Positions 1-9,979 of a stretch of DNA of 64,000 bases are shown piece by piece. Below the pieces are notes generated by a model. That model had not been told where the DNA came from and searched no databases. It worked only from the letters and a program-made list of their open reading frames with translations. How positions within the stretch are numbered: position 1 is the first letter of the stretch; every line of letters begins with the position of its first letter. The stretch comes from Robinsoniella peoriensis (GTDB lineage Bacteria; Bacillota; Clostridia; Lachnospirales; Lachnospiraceae): assembly GCF_000797495.1 (NCBI RefSeq), contig NZ_JTGN01000002.1, positions 372,001-436,000 on the forward strand. Direction: 5' to 3'. The position numbers and the translations under genes were made by a program.

Positions 1-46
1 ACAAAAGTATTTTTGAGGAACTTATAAAATTTAATAGCAGTGAATG

Positions 47-83
47 GCCTCTCATGAAGCATAACTTCGTGAGGGGCTTTTTT
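47..83 (+). terminator. Rho-independent terminator of a gene left of the window
   Basis: A 13-bp stem (47-59 with 65-77, including G-U pairs) with a short loop is followed by six T. No open frame precedes it inside the window, so it should end the transcript of a gene to the left. Confidence 0.8.
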
Positions 84-192
84 GTAATTGTGCAATATAG
101 ATAGAAATTACTGGAAAAACCTTGATAAATGCATTGGAAAAACGGTAAAAAAGGAAGAAACAAACAAAAAGGAAAAATCTTCTAATATTATA

Positions 193-250
193 TTGAAAAA
201 AGAAATTATTTTTGTAATAATGTTAGGTATATCGACAGGAAACGATTTCC
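193..250 (+). promoter_or_regulatory. Possible promoter and cre-like operator of the sialidase gene
   Basis: TTGAAA (193-198) and TAATAA (215-220) lie 16 nt apart and could form a weak promoter. Just downstream, GGAAACGATTTCC (238-250) is a 5-3-5 inverted repeat with a CG in the loop. It resembles CcpA/LacI-family operators, and its place after the start site would suit repression. The remaining leader up to 342 shows nothing else. Confidence 0.35.
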
Positions 251-342
251 AGTAAGAGAAAGGAGGAGGGGAAAGGAAATCCGGGTTTCCATGTAGGAGA
301 ATAACTAAACTTATCTTATGGGATGTGAAAAAGGAGGAAATA

Positions 343-3300
343 ATGTATATCAAGCAAAAACAAAAAAGATTTTTAGCGATGATGTTAGCAATTGTACTTG
401 TCGTGTCAGGAATTGTGCCTCAGGGAATGATACAGGTATCTGCACAGGAAAAAACCCAGCCCATATATTCCGGGAGAAATATGAGTATTTCGTCAGCGGC
501 AAATACGGTCAATGTTACAGAGGAATATCTGACAAGGCTTTCAACGCTAAAGGAGGGGACCATTTCAGTAAGATACCGGTCCAATCCCAATCAGGGATTA
601 AGTGCTTTGTTCAGTCTGTCCAGTACAGATCCAGGGCAGGAAAATACTTATGCGGTTGCCTATGTTAATCCAACGGGAAACAAAGCCGGGGTAGAAGTAC
701 GTCAGGGAAACAACAGCAATGTAACAAATTATAATCAGGTTAGTGCCACAGCTTCGATTCGTGATGACCAATGGCATACAGTTGTTTATGTATTTGGAAA
801 AACAAAATTCCAGATTTATCTGGACGGAAAGAAGCTTACGGAACAGGAGAAGTCTGGCTTCTTTGATAAAATAACAGAAGCGGATTCCGTTAAAGTAGGT
901 GCGTTGGATCGTGCTCCGGCTAAAGGAGGGACAAATCAATGGGTATTTAGCGGTGACATTGACCTGGTAGAGGTGTATGGACAGGCTCTTTCAGCAGAAG
1001 AAGTGGCAGAGATGCAAAAGGCAACTGCTTATGAACCGGTAATTCCCGATGATCCGGAAGATGCGGTCAGAACAGATACAAGGCTATTCTACAATGGATA
1101 TGAGAATTCTGCTTCATATCGTATTCCATCCTTATTAACAACAACTGAGGGAACTATTATTGCAGCCATTGATAAACGCCAGAGCGGATCTGCAGACCAG
1201 GGTAATATTGACACTGTTATCAAAAGGAGCACAGACGGGGGCGTAACCTGGGAGGAAACAAAAACTTTGGTAAATCTCCCATCGGGGCAGAACAGACATG
1301 CACTGAGTATTGATGCCAATATGGTCCAGGACAGAAATACCGGTAAAATATTCCTGATGGTAGATATGTTCCCAGAGTCCAATGCAATTATGGATTCTGG
1401 AAGTCTGGTAACTTCCTCCGGCTATAAAGAGGTGAACGGAAAGAAGTATCTGATCTTAAGAGATTGTCCAAATTCAGAAAGAGGCAACACTTACACAAAA
1501 GAATATACAATCCGGGAAAATGGAATCGTGTACGATGAAGCATCAGGTGAAGCCACCAATTATGTGGTACCTAATCTGGCAGATGGAAAACTATTTGAAA
1601 AGATTGCAGTCAGTTCAGCAAATAGGACGAAAGAAGATGGAATCTCGGGAGAAGAAATATTAGGAGAAGAAACATCAGCGGTTGGAACATCAGGAGAAGA
1701 AACATCGGAGAATGGAACACCAGAAGAGGAAACATCAGAGAATGGAACACCAGAAGAGGAAACGAAAGAAGAAGCACCAGATACAATAACCGAAGAAAAT
1801 ACAACAGGGGAAGAAACAACAGAAGCAACCATAAAAGAAACAGCAGAAGAAGTATCCAATAAAGATGAAACAGAGTTGCTATCCAAAGTTATCGGAAATC
1901 CAATACTGATGGAAGATGATGGCGAAGTACTGGAAGCGGAGGGTGAACCGGAATCTGGTCAGATAAGTGAGCAGGTATCTAAAGCCCAGCCGGCAAATGC
2001 AAACGATGATGCAGACCAACTGCAGTACGCCGGCAACATTTATCTCTATACCGGAACTGAGGCGGCGCCATTAAAAGCAGTCAGAACATCACATCTCTGG
2101 ATGGTCACAAGTGAAAATGATGGTGTAGACTGGTCTGAGCCAATTGATCTGAACGGTCAGATCAAAGAAAACTGGATGCTATTTACCGGCACGGGTCCGG
2201 GAGTAGGCATGCAGATGAGCAATGGACGTTTAATACTTCCGGTATATATTACAAACAGTAATGTAGGCGGGAGTCAGTCAGCAGCGGTAATCTATAGTGA
2301 TGATGCCGGTGAAACATGGCACATGGGTGAAACCGTAAATGACGGAAGAGTACTTAGCAACGGAACCATACTGCAGACGAAAACCATGAATAACAACGGC
2401 GCAATGATGACAGAATCCCAGGCAGTGGAGGTAACAAATGCAGCAGGAGAAAAAGAACTGAGACTGTTCTGCAGAAACCAGGGTGGGAATGTAGCCATAG
2501 CCACCAGTAAAGACGGAGGAGAGACCTGGGAGAATACCCTGAAGTTTGATTCCGTATTAAGGGATGCATATTGTCAGCTTACGATTGTTCCTTATCCATA
2601 TGAGGTGCCCGGATATGAGGGTAAGGAAATGTTTCTTTTTGCTAATCCGGACAGTACTTATGCGGCTGGTCGAAACCATGGAACCCTCCGTCTTGGATAT
2701 TATGAACCACAGACAGATGAATTTGTATGGATTGCATCCAGATTAGTGGAAGCTGGAAATTATGGATATTCATGCCTTTCCGTTTTGGGAGAAAATAAAA
2801 TCGGATTATTCTGGGAAGGAACAAACCTGGATCAGAATTATACCACGTTTAATTTACAATGGCTGATGGCTGACAAGACGCCGGTGGAAAGGACAGCACC
2901 AGCCGTACAAGGTGTCAGATGGGAAGGAAGCAGGATTGAAGTAACATTTGACCAGCCAATGATGGTAATAGGCAGCCCCCATCTGGAAGCAAGCGCTGAC
3001 GGAGAACCTGTTTCTATGGAATATGATTCCGGCAGCGGCACGACGAAGCTATTATTCCGTCCGGGGACGGATGACACACATGAGCTGACGTTCCGTAAAA
3101 TAACAGCTGAAGGCAGGGATTTTTACGGCAATGCGCAAAATATCGGGGTAGCCGAAGGCGGATTTGACGGATTTACCATACCTGCATCCCACGGACCGTC
3201 CATCGAAACCGTTATCAAACCAGGATACAGTTCCATTAAAATTAATTTTGTTCCGGCAGAAGGCATCACAGAGTATGATATCTACCGAAGTGAAGATGAA

Positions 3301-6300
3301 AATGGAACTTATGAAAAGATCGGAAGCACCAAGGGTACCTCTTATATTGATCAGACAGGGGCAGGAAAGACCTATTATTACCAGGTGCGGTCCAAAGATG
3401 GGAACAAAGTATCGGATAAAATATGTAATAACAGCCCAACCGGCATAGAATCAATGAAAGAAAATGCTGTTCTGTACCAGGATCTTGCAGGGCAGAAATT
3501 TAATGGAAGCACATTGGTTGATGCGAGTGAAAAAGCTGCAGAAGTAGGCAAACTGTCAACAGGATCCGTCCTGATTAAATTCCGGACAACTGATAAAAGT
3601 GGTAATCTCATGATGCTGATGGGAAAAACTGCGGGGGAATCCACAGCGATCAATGGATCCGTAAACAAAGCCTCCTTTTATTTGGAAAAATCGGATAATC
3701 TTATGCGATACCGTGCAGATATGAAACACACCAGAGCATCTGTTGCCGGAATTGATTATGCCGACGGAGAGTGGCATACAGCGATGGTGACCCAGGCAGA
3801 CAGCGGATATGTCTTCCGGTTTGCAATTGACGGTGTAGACAGGGGGAAATTTACGGGAGATAGCAATAAAGGATTTTTCTCAACCGTACAGAACTTAAAC
3901 CAGCTCACCATAGGAGGTTACTATAATGGCAATACCCAGACGGTATCCAATGGTTTTAAAGGTGAGATTGCTTACGTAGTGGTAACAGATGAAGCAGCCA
4001 GTTTAGAAGATACACTGGAGATTACCAAGTCCGAAAGCGGAATATTATGTGATTTACCGGAGCAGATGTTTGACCAGTCAAAAGATAATACCTGGGTATT
4101 TACCGGTGGAACAGATGTGGAAGGCGGTTACGGCGAAACACAGGGAATCCGAAATTATGTGGGGCAGTTTGAAGAGTATATACGCTGGACAAAAAATGGT
4201 GGTGTTATGGGGCGCCAGCGCTATATGATCAATACCGGGAAAGCCGGAAATACAATCGAAGATGTAAAGGACCAGTTTGAGAAACTGGTTGGAAAATATG
4301 ATCCGAGAGCGCTTGCCGTGATGGTAGGAGAAGAAGATTATCAGGCGGGAACTGAAGGGCTGGAAGCATTTAAGGCATCCCTGCAGACACTGGCAGATAA
4401 AGCACTTGGGCTGCGTGATGGCACAGGCTATCTGGTTATTCAGACACCTTATGCCCAGGCAGATGAAAGCCGGAACCAAATGGCTGCTGCTTACGCGGAG
4501 GCTGTTCATGAGGTATACGAAGGCTTTAGCGATGCACAGAAATCAAAAGTTATGGTAGCAGACCATCTTAAGAATACAGACCATGAATCATTTAAAAAGA
4601 ATTGTCTGGATGAACAGGGAAAAATAAATGCATTAGGACATCTGGAAATTGCAAAACAATTTGCAAAAGTGACCTACGGTACCGCAGAAGGATTTCCGGT
4701 GAGCGAAGGAGACCTCTCTTTGAGAAAAGTTAAGACCCCTTCAGCGTATTCCGGCGAAGCACCAGGGGTAACGGCATCAGATACACAGTTGACAGTAAAT
4801 ATCCCTGATTCGGTTTTCGAAGGCATTACCGGGTGGCGTTATGAGCTGCTAATTGAAGATCAGACTATAAGCGGCAGATTTATTAATAAGCAGGCAGTGA
4901 TTGGCGGTCTCCCAACAGGCGCAGGCTATACGTTAACTGTGAAGTCTGAAGACGGGAATACACAGCTTGCAGCCGTTACAGGAACTGTAATGCAAGGAGA
5001 TGAAGGCCAGATTAAACCGGTTACGCAGACTGAGTTAAATGATCTTCAAAAACAAATGAAAGAAATTGTAGAAAATAAAAAACCGGCAACCTGGTTATTC
5101 GTAGGTGACAGCATAACCCACGGCGCCCTGCACACAAAAGGCTATGATTCCATCCATCAGACATTTGAAAAATATATAAAAGATGAACTGGGCAGAAAAG
5201 ATGATGTGGTAATTAATACAGCTGTATCAGGTGCAACCACAGCGGAGCAGGAGGAAAATTCCAACGAAAGACTGGATAAATACAATGCAGATGTTGTAAT
5301 CGTCATGCTTGGAACTAACGATGCTTCAAATGAAACGGTTCCAATAGACCGCTATAAAGCAAATCTGGAAAGTATCGTAGATAAAATACATGACAAAGGT
5401 GCTGTTGCCGTATTACGGACACCAAACCCGCTCAGGCCGGAAGCCGGAAACAGGGCGGTAAATCTTCCAAGATATGCGGAAGTAATACGTACCGTTGCAG
5501 CAGAAAAAAATGCACTGCTAGATGATCATTTTACAGAATGGAGCAAAGAATTAGAAACAAGAGCGTATTTGTGGCAGAATACCTACTGGAACAATGATAC
5601 CATTCATCCCAATCCAAATGGCCAGTTGAATATGGCTCAGTCGTTGATCCGGGCATGCGGGTTATATAATGAAACCAGCCCTATCTGCAATCTGTCATAC
5701 GAACTTCCCCATACGGAGGAGCAGAGTGACAAAGCAATAGGAGCAGTTGCATCCGGAGACAAAATTGCAGTTGATATAAAAGTCCTGGAAGAAACTTATG
5801 GAAGTACCTTTGGGGTAACTAAAATCCAGGCTGTCTGCGATGGTAAAACATATACTGCCTCTTCAAAAAAAGGGGAAAAGATGATAACACTCCGGAATTT
5901 ACCCGTAAATAAAACGTATCAGGTTACGGTAAAGGCAGACTTGCTGGAAACCAGTAAATCAGTTACGTTTCAAACAGAAACAGTAGAATTGAAAGAAGGG
6001 GAAGTGGTAATCGGACTTGGCTTTTTGGCTTCAAAGCTCACAGACCTGACACCGCCCGCATTGGCTGGGACGTTCTATGTCAGTACGCTGGCACCGGAAG
6101 GAACACCTGAATATAGTCTTTGCCAGGGAGAAAAGGATACCGATAATCATAAGTTCGTCATTGAAGGTAACCAGTTAAAAGTAAAAGAAACATTGACAGA
6201 AGGCAATACCTATTCGGTAAGGGTAAAAGCAAGTATCGGAGAAATCTCGGAAGAACAGGTATTTACAATCAAAGCCTTAGGCAGGTATCTGATCATTGAT

Positions 6301-9300
6301 GAAGGCAAAATGGAGATTGAGAGCGGACATCCAATTGATCTTACAGAGAAATATATTGAGGAAATAAAAGATTTAGAGGAAGGAACACTTTTTGTAGATT
6401 TTACTTCCGCAAATGCATCTATTCAGTCCCTGTTCAGCGTTTCCCTTGGGGATGATACCGCAGCTGCAGCCCAGAATACCCATATGCATGTTTATACCAG
6501 CGGGGAAAACCTGGGTGTGGAAATCCGAAATCAAAAGGGAGATCCTGTATTTGATTACAAAGGGGCAGAATTACTAAAAACAGGAGTAATCAGAATTGGT
6601 GAACAGAATAAAGTAATTTTCCGGGCAGATAAAGAGAAAGGAAGCTATCAGCTCTTTGTAAATGGCAAGCTGGAATTCGAACTTGCAGCATCCGTCCTTG
6701 GAGGGTATAGATATCTGTCTGATATGCCTCATCTGAATACCGTAACGATTGGTGCTACCATGCGCGGCGGTGCTGTGAAATATGCCTATGCAGGCAGTAT
6801 GGAAAAACTGCAATATTATGGGGTACCGCTTAATGAAGACATATGTAAGTCTATGACCAAAGTGGAAGGATATGAACAGTTAGACCCTCCATTCCACTCA
6901 AATGATGCTACCGGTTCTTCTTATTTCAGAATACCGGCTATGCTGACAACTATGCAGGGAACCGTTATTTCAGCCATTGATGCGAGGTTTGGAGGAACCC
7001 AGGATGCTCCGAATAATCTGGATACCGCAGTCAGTACCAGCACGGATGGCGGCAGAAGCTGGTCAGAGGGAATACTTCCATTCCATTTTGATGACTTTGC
7101 AGATAATGGTCAGATATTTAAAGAAGGATCCTCTGTTTCAGTTGCCGGAAGCGCAGCATTTATCGATCCGGCACTCTTAGAAGACCGCACCATCAATTCC
7201 GATGGAAGAATTTTTATCCTGGTGGATGCATTCCCAAGTGCAACCGGCACCTTGTCAGCACAGAAAGGCAGTGGTTATACGCTGGTAGATGGTAAGAAAT
7301 ATCTGAAGCTAAAGAAAGCAGGAGAGACCGAATATAATTATACCGTTCGGGAAAATAATGTAATTTACAATCAGAACGGAGCACCTACGGAATATTCATT
7401 AAACGGAAATTTTGAAGTACTTAAAAATGGTGAGCCGTTAACTGTAAAACAAAAGGATATTGAATACAATAATGATACGATTACCACAGTTACGACGGAT
7501 CAGGATGTAGCTATGAATGTAATGTATGACACATCTGTCTTCCAGGTTCTGCGGACCTCTTATCTCTATCTGAAATACAGTGATGATCAGGGAAAGACAT
7601 GGTCAGATCCTGTGAATTTAAATGGCATGGTGAAGACGGAAGACATGGGATTCTTAGGTGTAGGACCAGGCAGAGGAATACAGATTGTAGATGGAGAACA
7701 TAAGGGACGGCTGCTATTCCAGGTCTATGAATATGTAAATGGAGATCAGTGGTGTCATACAATTTACAGCGATGATCATGGCGAAACCTGGAAGCTGGGG
7801 GGTAGCCCGCAATTTGACCGGGCAACCGTAGGTTCCATGAGTGAATCCCAGTTAATTGAACTTCCAGACGGTACCCTGCAGGTATTTGCAAGAACCGTCA
7901 AAAGCAGAATTGCCACCGCATACAGCAAAGACGGAGGAGAGACATGGACAAACGGAGCGTTAGATGACAGGCTTCTGCTGGCAAGCGGTTCCGGATGCCA
8001 GCTGTCCGTAATCAATTATGATGGTTATATAGATGGAAAACGTGCAGTCATTTTATCCGCACCTGTAGAGTCCTCCAGAAGACACGGCGTAATCCGTATC
8101 GGTTTAATAAATGATGACATATCGAAAGGGGAGGAATATCCGGAAATTGACTGGAAATACCAGTATGATGTGACGAAAACAGGAGTTTATTTTGCATATT
8201 CCTGCCTGACCCAGCTGCCAAACGCAGATGTAGGGATCTTGTATGAGCAGGGGAATACGAGACAGTTCCTGGATAAAATCCGGTATAATACGTATTCTGT
8301 GAGTAAACTGACGCAGGATGCCTATGAATCTCAGATATTGGCAGGAACTCAGAATGCGGCAGGCGGAAGAACTTCCATATCCAAACAAAATGATACTTAT
8401 ACCATTCATGCAGATGCCAACGAAGGTTACGAATTTGTCAGATGGACGTTAGACAAAGCAGAAGTCAGCACAGAAGCAGACTTTGCCTTCCAGCAGGGCG
8501 GGGAAACTGCATTTGCAGGCAAGACGCTGCACTTTATGGCAGAGTTTCAGGAAGCCGTAAATCCCCCAACCGAGACATTTACCGTCCGTTTCCTTGGAAA
8601 AGATGGGAATCTGTTAAAGGCTCAGAATGTGGAAAAAGGCAAAGATGCCACAGCGCCAAACCCACCTGAGATAGAAGGATATGAATTTATCGGATGGGAC
8701 AAAGACTATTCAAAAGTACAGAGCAACCTGGATGTCATGGCAGTGTATAAGGAAATTGCTGTCCCGTCTGTAAAATATACCGTAAGATTCTTAGACCGGG
8801 ATGGAAAGCTTCTGAAAGAAGAAACCGTGGAAAAAGGCAAAGATGCCACAGCGCCAAATCCGCCTTCCATAGCAGGTTATACATTTATGGGGTGGGATAA
8901 AGCTTATACAAATGTACAGGGAAACCTGGTTGTGAAAGCAACGTATCAGAAGAATCCGGTAAAAGTGGAGAAGATTACACTGAATAAGAAGGGTATACGT
9001 CTTGCTAAAGGGAAAAAGGTAAAACTCACTGCAAAGGTGTCCCCTTCCAATGCGGATGAGAAAGCGGTAATGTGGACATCTTCCAATAAAAAAGCAGCCG
9101 TTGTGGACAGGCAGGGCAGAATAACGGCAAAAGCACCAGGAACAGCTGTTATTACAGCCGTGTCAAGAGACGGCAGCAATGTGAAAGCCAGCTGCAGGGT
9201 AAGGATTGGCTATGGGATAACCTACAAATTAAACAAAGGCAAAAATGCCACATCCAATCCATCAGTTTTCCTGACAAATGAAACCACAAAATTAAAAAAA

Positions 9301-9717
9301 GCAGCAAGAAAAGGATACACGTTTGCAGGATGGTATACCGATAAGAACTATAAAAACAAAATAAAGGAAATAAAGAAAGGAACGAAAAAGAATATTACCG
9401 TATACGCCAAATGGAAAAAGATCAGCGTTGACAGGGTAAAATCCCTGACGTTAAAAACTTCGGGAAAAGACAGAATACGGGTAAGATTTGGAAAAACCAG
9501 CGGGGCAGATGGATATCTGGTTAAATATAGTACCAGTAAAGATTTCAGGAAATCTATGGCCAGGGTACGCACCGGCAGAACAAATCCGCTGATCCAAAAT
9601 CTCAAGACCGGCAGGACTTATTATGTAAAAGTAAGGGCATACAAAATTGATTCTGCAGGAAAGAGAGTTTTTGGAAAATACAGTTCCGTTGAAAAAATAA
9701 GGTTAGAAAATAAGTAA
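343..9717 (+). CDS. Giant secreted protein: two GH33 sialidase domains plus SGNH esterase
   Basis: This 3124-residue protein should release terminal sialic acid from host mucin glycans outside the cell. Start ATG 343 follows AAGGAGG at 331-337; an upstream in-frame GTG at 325 would place that site inside the gene. Domain order, roughly: signal peptide (1-35), LamG/lectin-like (45-235), GH33 sialidase with YRIP (259-262) and Asp boxes near 296, 590, 652 and 722, Fn3 (950-1035), LamG-like (1040-1220), a degenerate SGNH domain without the GDS serine (from 1245), an SGNH hydrolase with GDS (1588-1590), GTND (1657-1660) and D1752/H1755, LamG-like (1985-2180), a second GH33 with FRIP (2195-2198) and four Asp boxes, two InlB-type repeats, a Big_2 domain, another InlB-type repeat, and Fn3. 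Both sialidase domains keep the ESQ glutamate and the GYSCL or AYSCL tyrosine. The SGNH domain may remove O-acetyl groups from sialic acid (inference). No LPXTG anchor is seen. Confidence 0.93.
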   Translation: MYIKQKQKRFLAMMLAIVLVVSGIVPQGMIQVSAQEKTQPIYSGRNMSISSAANTVNVTEEYLTRLSTLKEGTISVRYRSNPNQGLSALFSLSSTDPGQENTYAVAYVNPTGNKAGVEVRQGNNSNVTNYNQVSATASIRDDQWHTVVYVFGKTKFQIYLDGKKLTEQEKSGFFDKITEADSVKVGALDRAPAKGGTNQWVFSGDIDLVEVYGQALSAEEVAEMQKATAYEPVIPDDPEDAVRTDTRLFYNGYENSASYRIPSLLTTTEGTIIAAIDKRQSGSADQGNIDTVIKRSTDGGVTWEETKTLVNLPSGQNRHALSIDANMVQDRNTGKIFLMVDMFPESNAIMDSGSLVTSSGYKEVNGKKYLILRDCPNSERGNTYTKEYTIRENGIVYDEASGEATNYVVPNLADGKLFEKIAVSSANRTKEDGISGEEILGEETSAVGTSGEETSENGTPEEETSENGTPEEETKEEAPDTITEENTTGEETTEATIKETAEEVSNKDETELLSKVIGNPILMEDDGEVLEAEGEPESGQISEQVSKAQPANANDDADQLQYAGNIYLYTGTEAAPLKAVRTSHLWMVTSENDGVDWSEPIDLNGQIKENWMLFTGTGPGVGMQMSNGRLILPVYITNSNVGGSQSAAVIYSDDAGETWHMGETVNDGRVLSNGTILQTKTMNNNGAMMTESQAVEVTNAAGEKELRLFCRNQGGNVAIATSKDGGETWENTLKFDSVLRDAYCQLTIVPYPYEVPGYEGKEMFLFANPDSTYAAGRNHGTLRLGYYEPQTDEFVWIASRLVEAGNYGYSCLSVLGENKIGLFWEGTNLDQNYTTFNLQWLMADKTPVERTAPAVQGVRWEGSRIEVTFDQPMMVIGSPHLEASADGEPVSMEYDSGSGTTKLLFRPGTDDTHELTFRKITAEGRDFYGNAQNIGVAEGGFDGFTIPASHGPSIETVIKPGYSSIKINFVPAEGITEYDIYRSEDENGTYEKIGSTKGTSYIDQTGAGKTYYYQVRSKDGNKVSDKICNNSPTGIESMKENAVLYQDLAGQKFNGSTLVDASEKAAEVGKLSTGSVLIKFRTTDKSGNLMMLMGKTAGESTAINGSVNKASFYLEKSDNLMRYRADMKHTRASVAGIDYADGEWHTAMVTQADSGYVFRFAIDGVDRGKFTGDSNKGFFSTVQNLNQLTIGGYYNGNTQTVSNGFKGEIAYVVVTDEAASLEDTLEITKSESGILCDLPEQMFDQSKDNTWVFTGGTDVEGGYGETQGIRNYVGQFEEYIRWTKNGGVMGRQRYMINTGKAGNTIEDVKDQFEKLVGKYDPRALAVMVGEEDYQAGTEGLEAFKASLQTLADKALGLRDGTGYLVIQTPYAQADESRNQMAAAYAEAVHEVYEGFSDAQKSKVMVADHLKNTDHESFKKNCLDEQGKINALGHLEIAKQFAKVTYGTAEGFPVSEGDLSLRKVKTPSAYSGEAPGVTASDTQLTVNIPDSVFEGITGWRYELLIEDQTISGRFINKQAVIGGLPTGAGYTLTVKSEDGNTQLAAVTGTVMQGDEGQIKPVTQTELNDLQKQMKEIVENKKPATWLFVGDSITHGALHTKGYDSIHQTFEKYIKDELGRKDDVVINTAVSGATTAEQEENSNERLDKYNADVVIVMLGTNDASNETVPIDRYKANLESIVDKIHDKGAVAVLRTPNPLRPEAGNRAVNLPRYAEVIRTVAAEKNALLDDHFTEWSKELETRAYLWQNTYWNNDTIHPNPNGQLNMAQSLIRACGLYNETSPICNLSYELPHTEEQSDKAIGAVASGDKIAVDIKVLEETYGSTFGVTKIQAVCDGKTYTASSKKGEKMITLRNLPVNKTYQVTVKADLLETSKSVTFQTETVELKEGEVVIGLGFLASKLTDLTPPALAGTFYVSTLAPEGTPEYSLCQGEKDTDNHKFVIEGNQLKVKETLTEGNTYSVRVKASIGEISEEQVFTIKALGRYLIIDEGKMEIESGHPIDLTEKYIEEIKDLEEGTLFVDFTSANASIQSLFSVSLGDDTAAAAQNTHMHVYTSGENLGVEIRNQKGDPVFDYKGAELLKTGVIRIGEQNKVIFRADKEKGSYQLFVNGKLEFELAASVLGGYRYLSDMPHLNTVTIGATMRGGAVKYAYAGSMEKLQYYGVPLNEDICKSMTKVEGYEQLDPPFHSNDATGSSYFRIPAMLTTMQGTVISAIDARFGGTQDAPNNLDTAVSTSTDGGRSWSEGILPFHFDDFADNGQIFKEGSSVSVAGSAAFIDPALLEDRTINSDGRIFILVDAFPSATGTLSAQKGSGYTLVDGKKYLKLKKAGETEYNYTVRENNVIYNQNGAPTEYSLNGNFEVLKNGEPLTVKQKDIEYNNDTITTVTTDQDVAMNVMYDTSVFQVLRTSYLYLKYSDDQGKTWSDPVNLNGMVKTEDMGFLGVGPGRGIQIVDGEHKGRLLFQVYEYVNGDQWCHTIYSDDHGETWKLGGSPQFDRATVGSMSESQLIELPDGTLQVFARTVKSRIATAYSKDGGETWTNGALDDRLLLASGSGCQLSVINYDGYIDGKRAVILSAPVESSRRHGVIRIGLINDDISKGEEYPEIDWKYQYDVTKTGVYFAYSCLTQLPNADVGILYEQGNTRQFLDKIRYNTYSVSKLTQDAYESQILAGTQNAAGGRTSISKQNDTYTIHADANEGYEFVRWTLDKAEVSTEADFAFQQGGETAFAGKTLHFMAEFQEAVNPPTETFTVRFLGKDGNLLKAQNVEKGKDATAPNPPEIEGYEFIGWDKDYSKVQSNLDVMAVYKEIAVPSVKYTVRFLDRDGKLLKEETVEKGKDATAPNPPSIAGYTFMGWDKAYTNVQGNLVVKATYQKNPVKVEKITLNKKGIRLAKGKKVKLTAKVSPSNADEKAVMWTSSNKKAAVVDRQGRITAKAPGTAVITAVSRDGSNVKASCRVRIGYGITYKLNKGKNATSNPSVFLTNETTKLKKAARKGYTFAGWYTDKNYKNKIKEIKKGTKKNITVYAKWKKISVDRVKSLTLKTSGKDRIRVRFGKTSGADGYLVKYSTSKDFRKSMARVRTGRTNPLIQNLKTGRTYYVKVRAYKIDSAGKRVFGKYSSVEKIRLENK
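1699..1758 (+). repeat. Two 30-bp in-frame repeats inside an acidic insert of sialidase domain 1
   Basis: Two nearly identical 30-bp units at 1699 and 1729 encode ETSENGTPEE twice. They sit inside a Glu/Thr/Ser-rich stretch (about residues 425-565) that splits the first sialidase domain between its first and second Asp boxes. The second sialidase domain lacks this insert. Confidence 0.8.
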
Positions 9718-9729
9718 GTGACAGGGAAA

Positions 9730-9773
9730 GTGTCTATTGCCGGCGTGTTGCAGCGCCGGCAGAGACGCTTTTT
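9730..9773 (+). terminator. Terminator of the sialidase gene
   Basis: A GC-rich stem built on TGCCGGCG and CGCCGGCA, extended by GTGTCT/AGACGC pairing, ends in five T. It starts 12 nt after the sialidase stop. Confidence 0.85.
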
Positions 9774-9854
9774 CTGGTTCACACGGATACAGGCTTATGG
9801 AAAAAAACTTATCATTAAGTGAACGTAAATATCATAGCAATATCTGGGCAAATA

Positions 9855-9979
9855 TGGTATAATGCTTCACGGATATGGTGAATATAATAAATAAGATGCG
9901 GCATTTAAATTTTCGTGTTGCCGTAATACCGTGTAGGGCATTGTAAGATGCATAACCGGTAGGAAGACAGTGAGGGAAT
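9855..9979 (+). promoter_or_regulatory. Extended -10 promoter and possibly structured leader of the metal exporter gene
   Basis: TGGTATAAT (9855-9863) is an extended -10 element without a clear -35. The roughly 110-nt leader that follows can form short nested stems: CGGCA with TGCCG, and ACCG...CGGT enclosing GCAT...ATGC. Exporters of this family often sit behind metal-sensing RNAs, but I cannot match this leader to a known riboswitch. Confidence 0.4.

Noticed and set aside
4078..4509. Minus-strand 143-residue frame within the sialidase gene
   Set aside because: Antisense shadow of a strong coding region, without ribosome site or recognisable domain.
9864..9979. yybP-ykoY manganese riboswitch
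   Set aside because: The exporter family would fit, but I cannot find the conserved loop sequences of that class.
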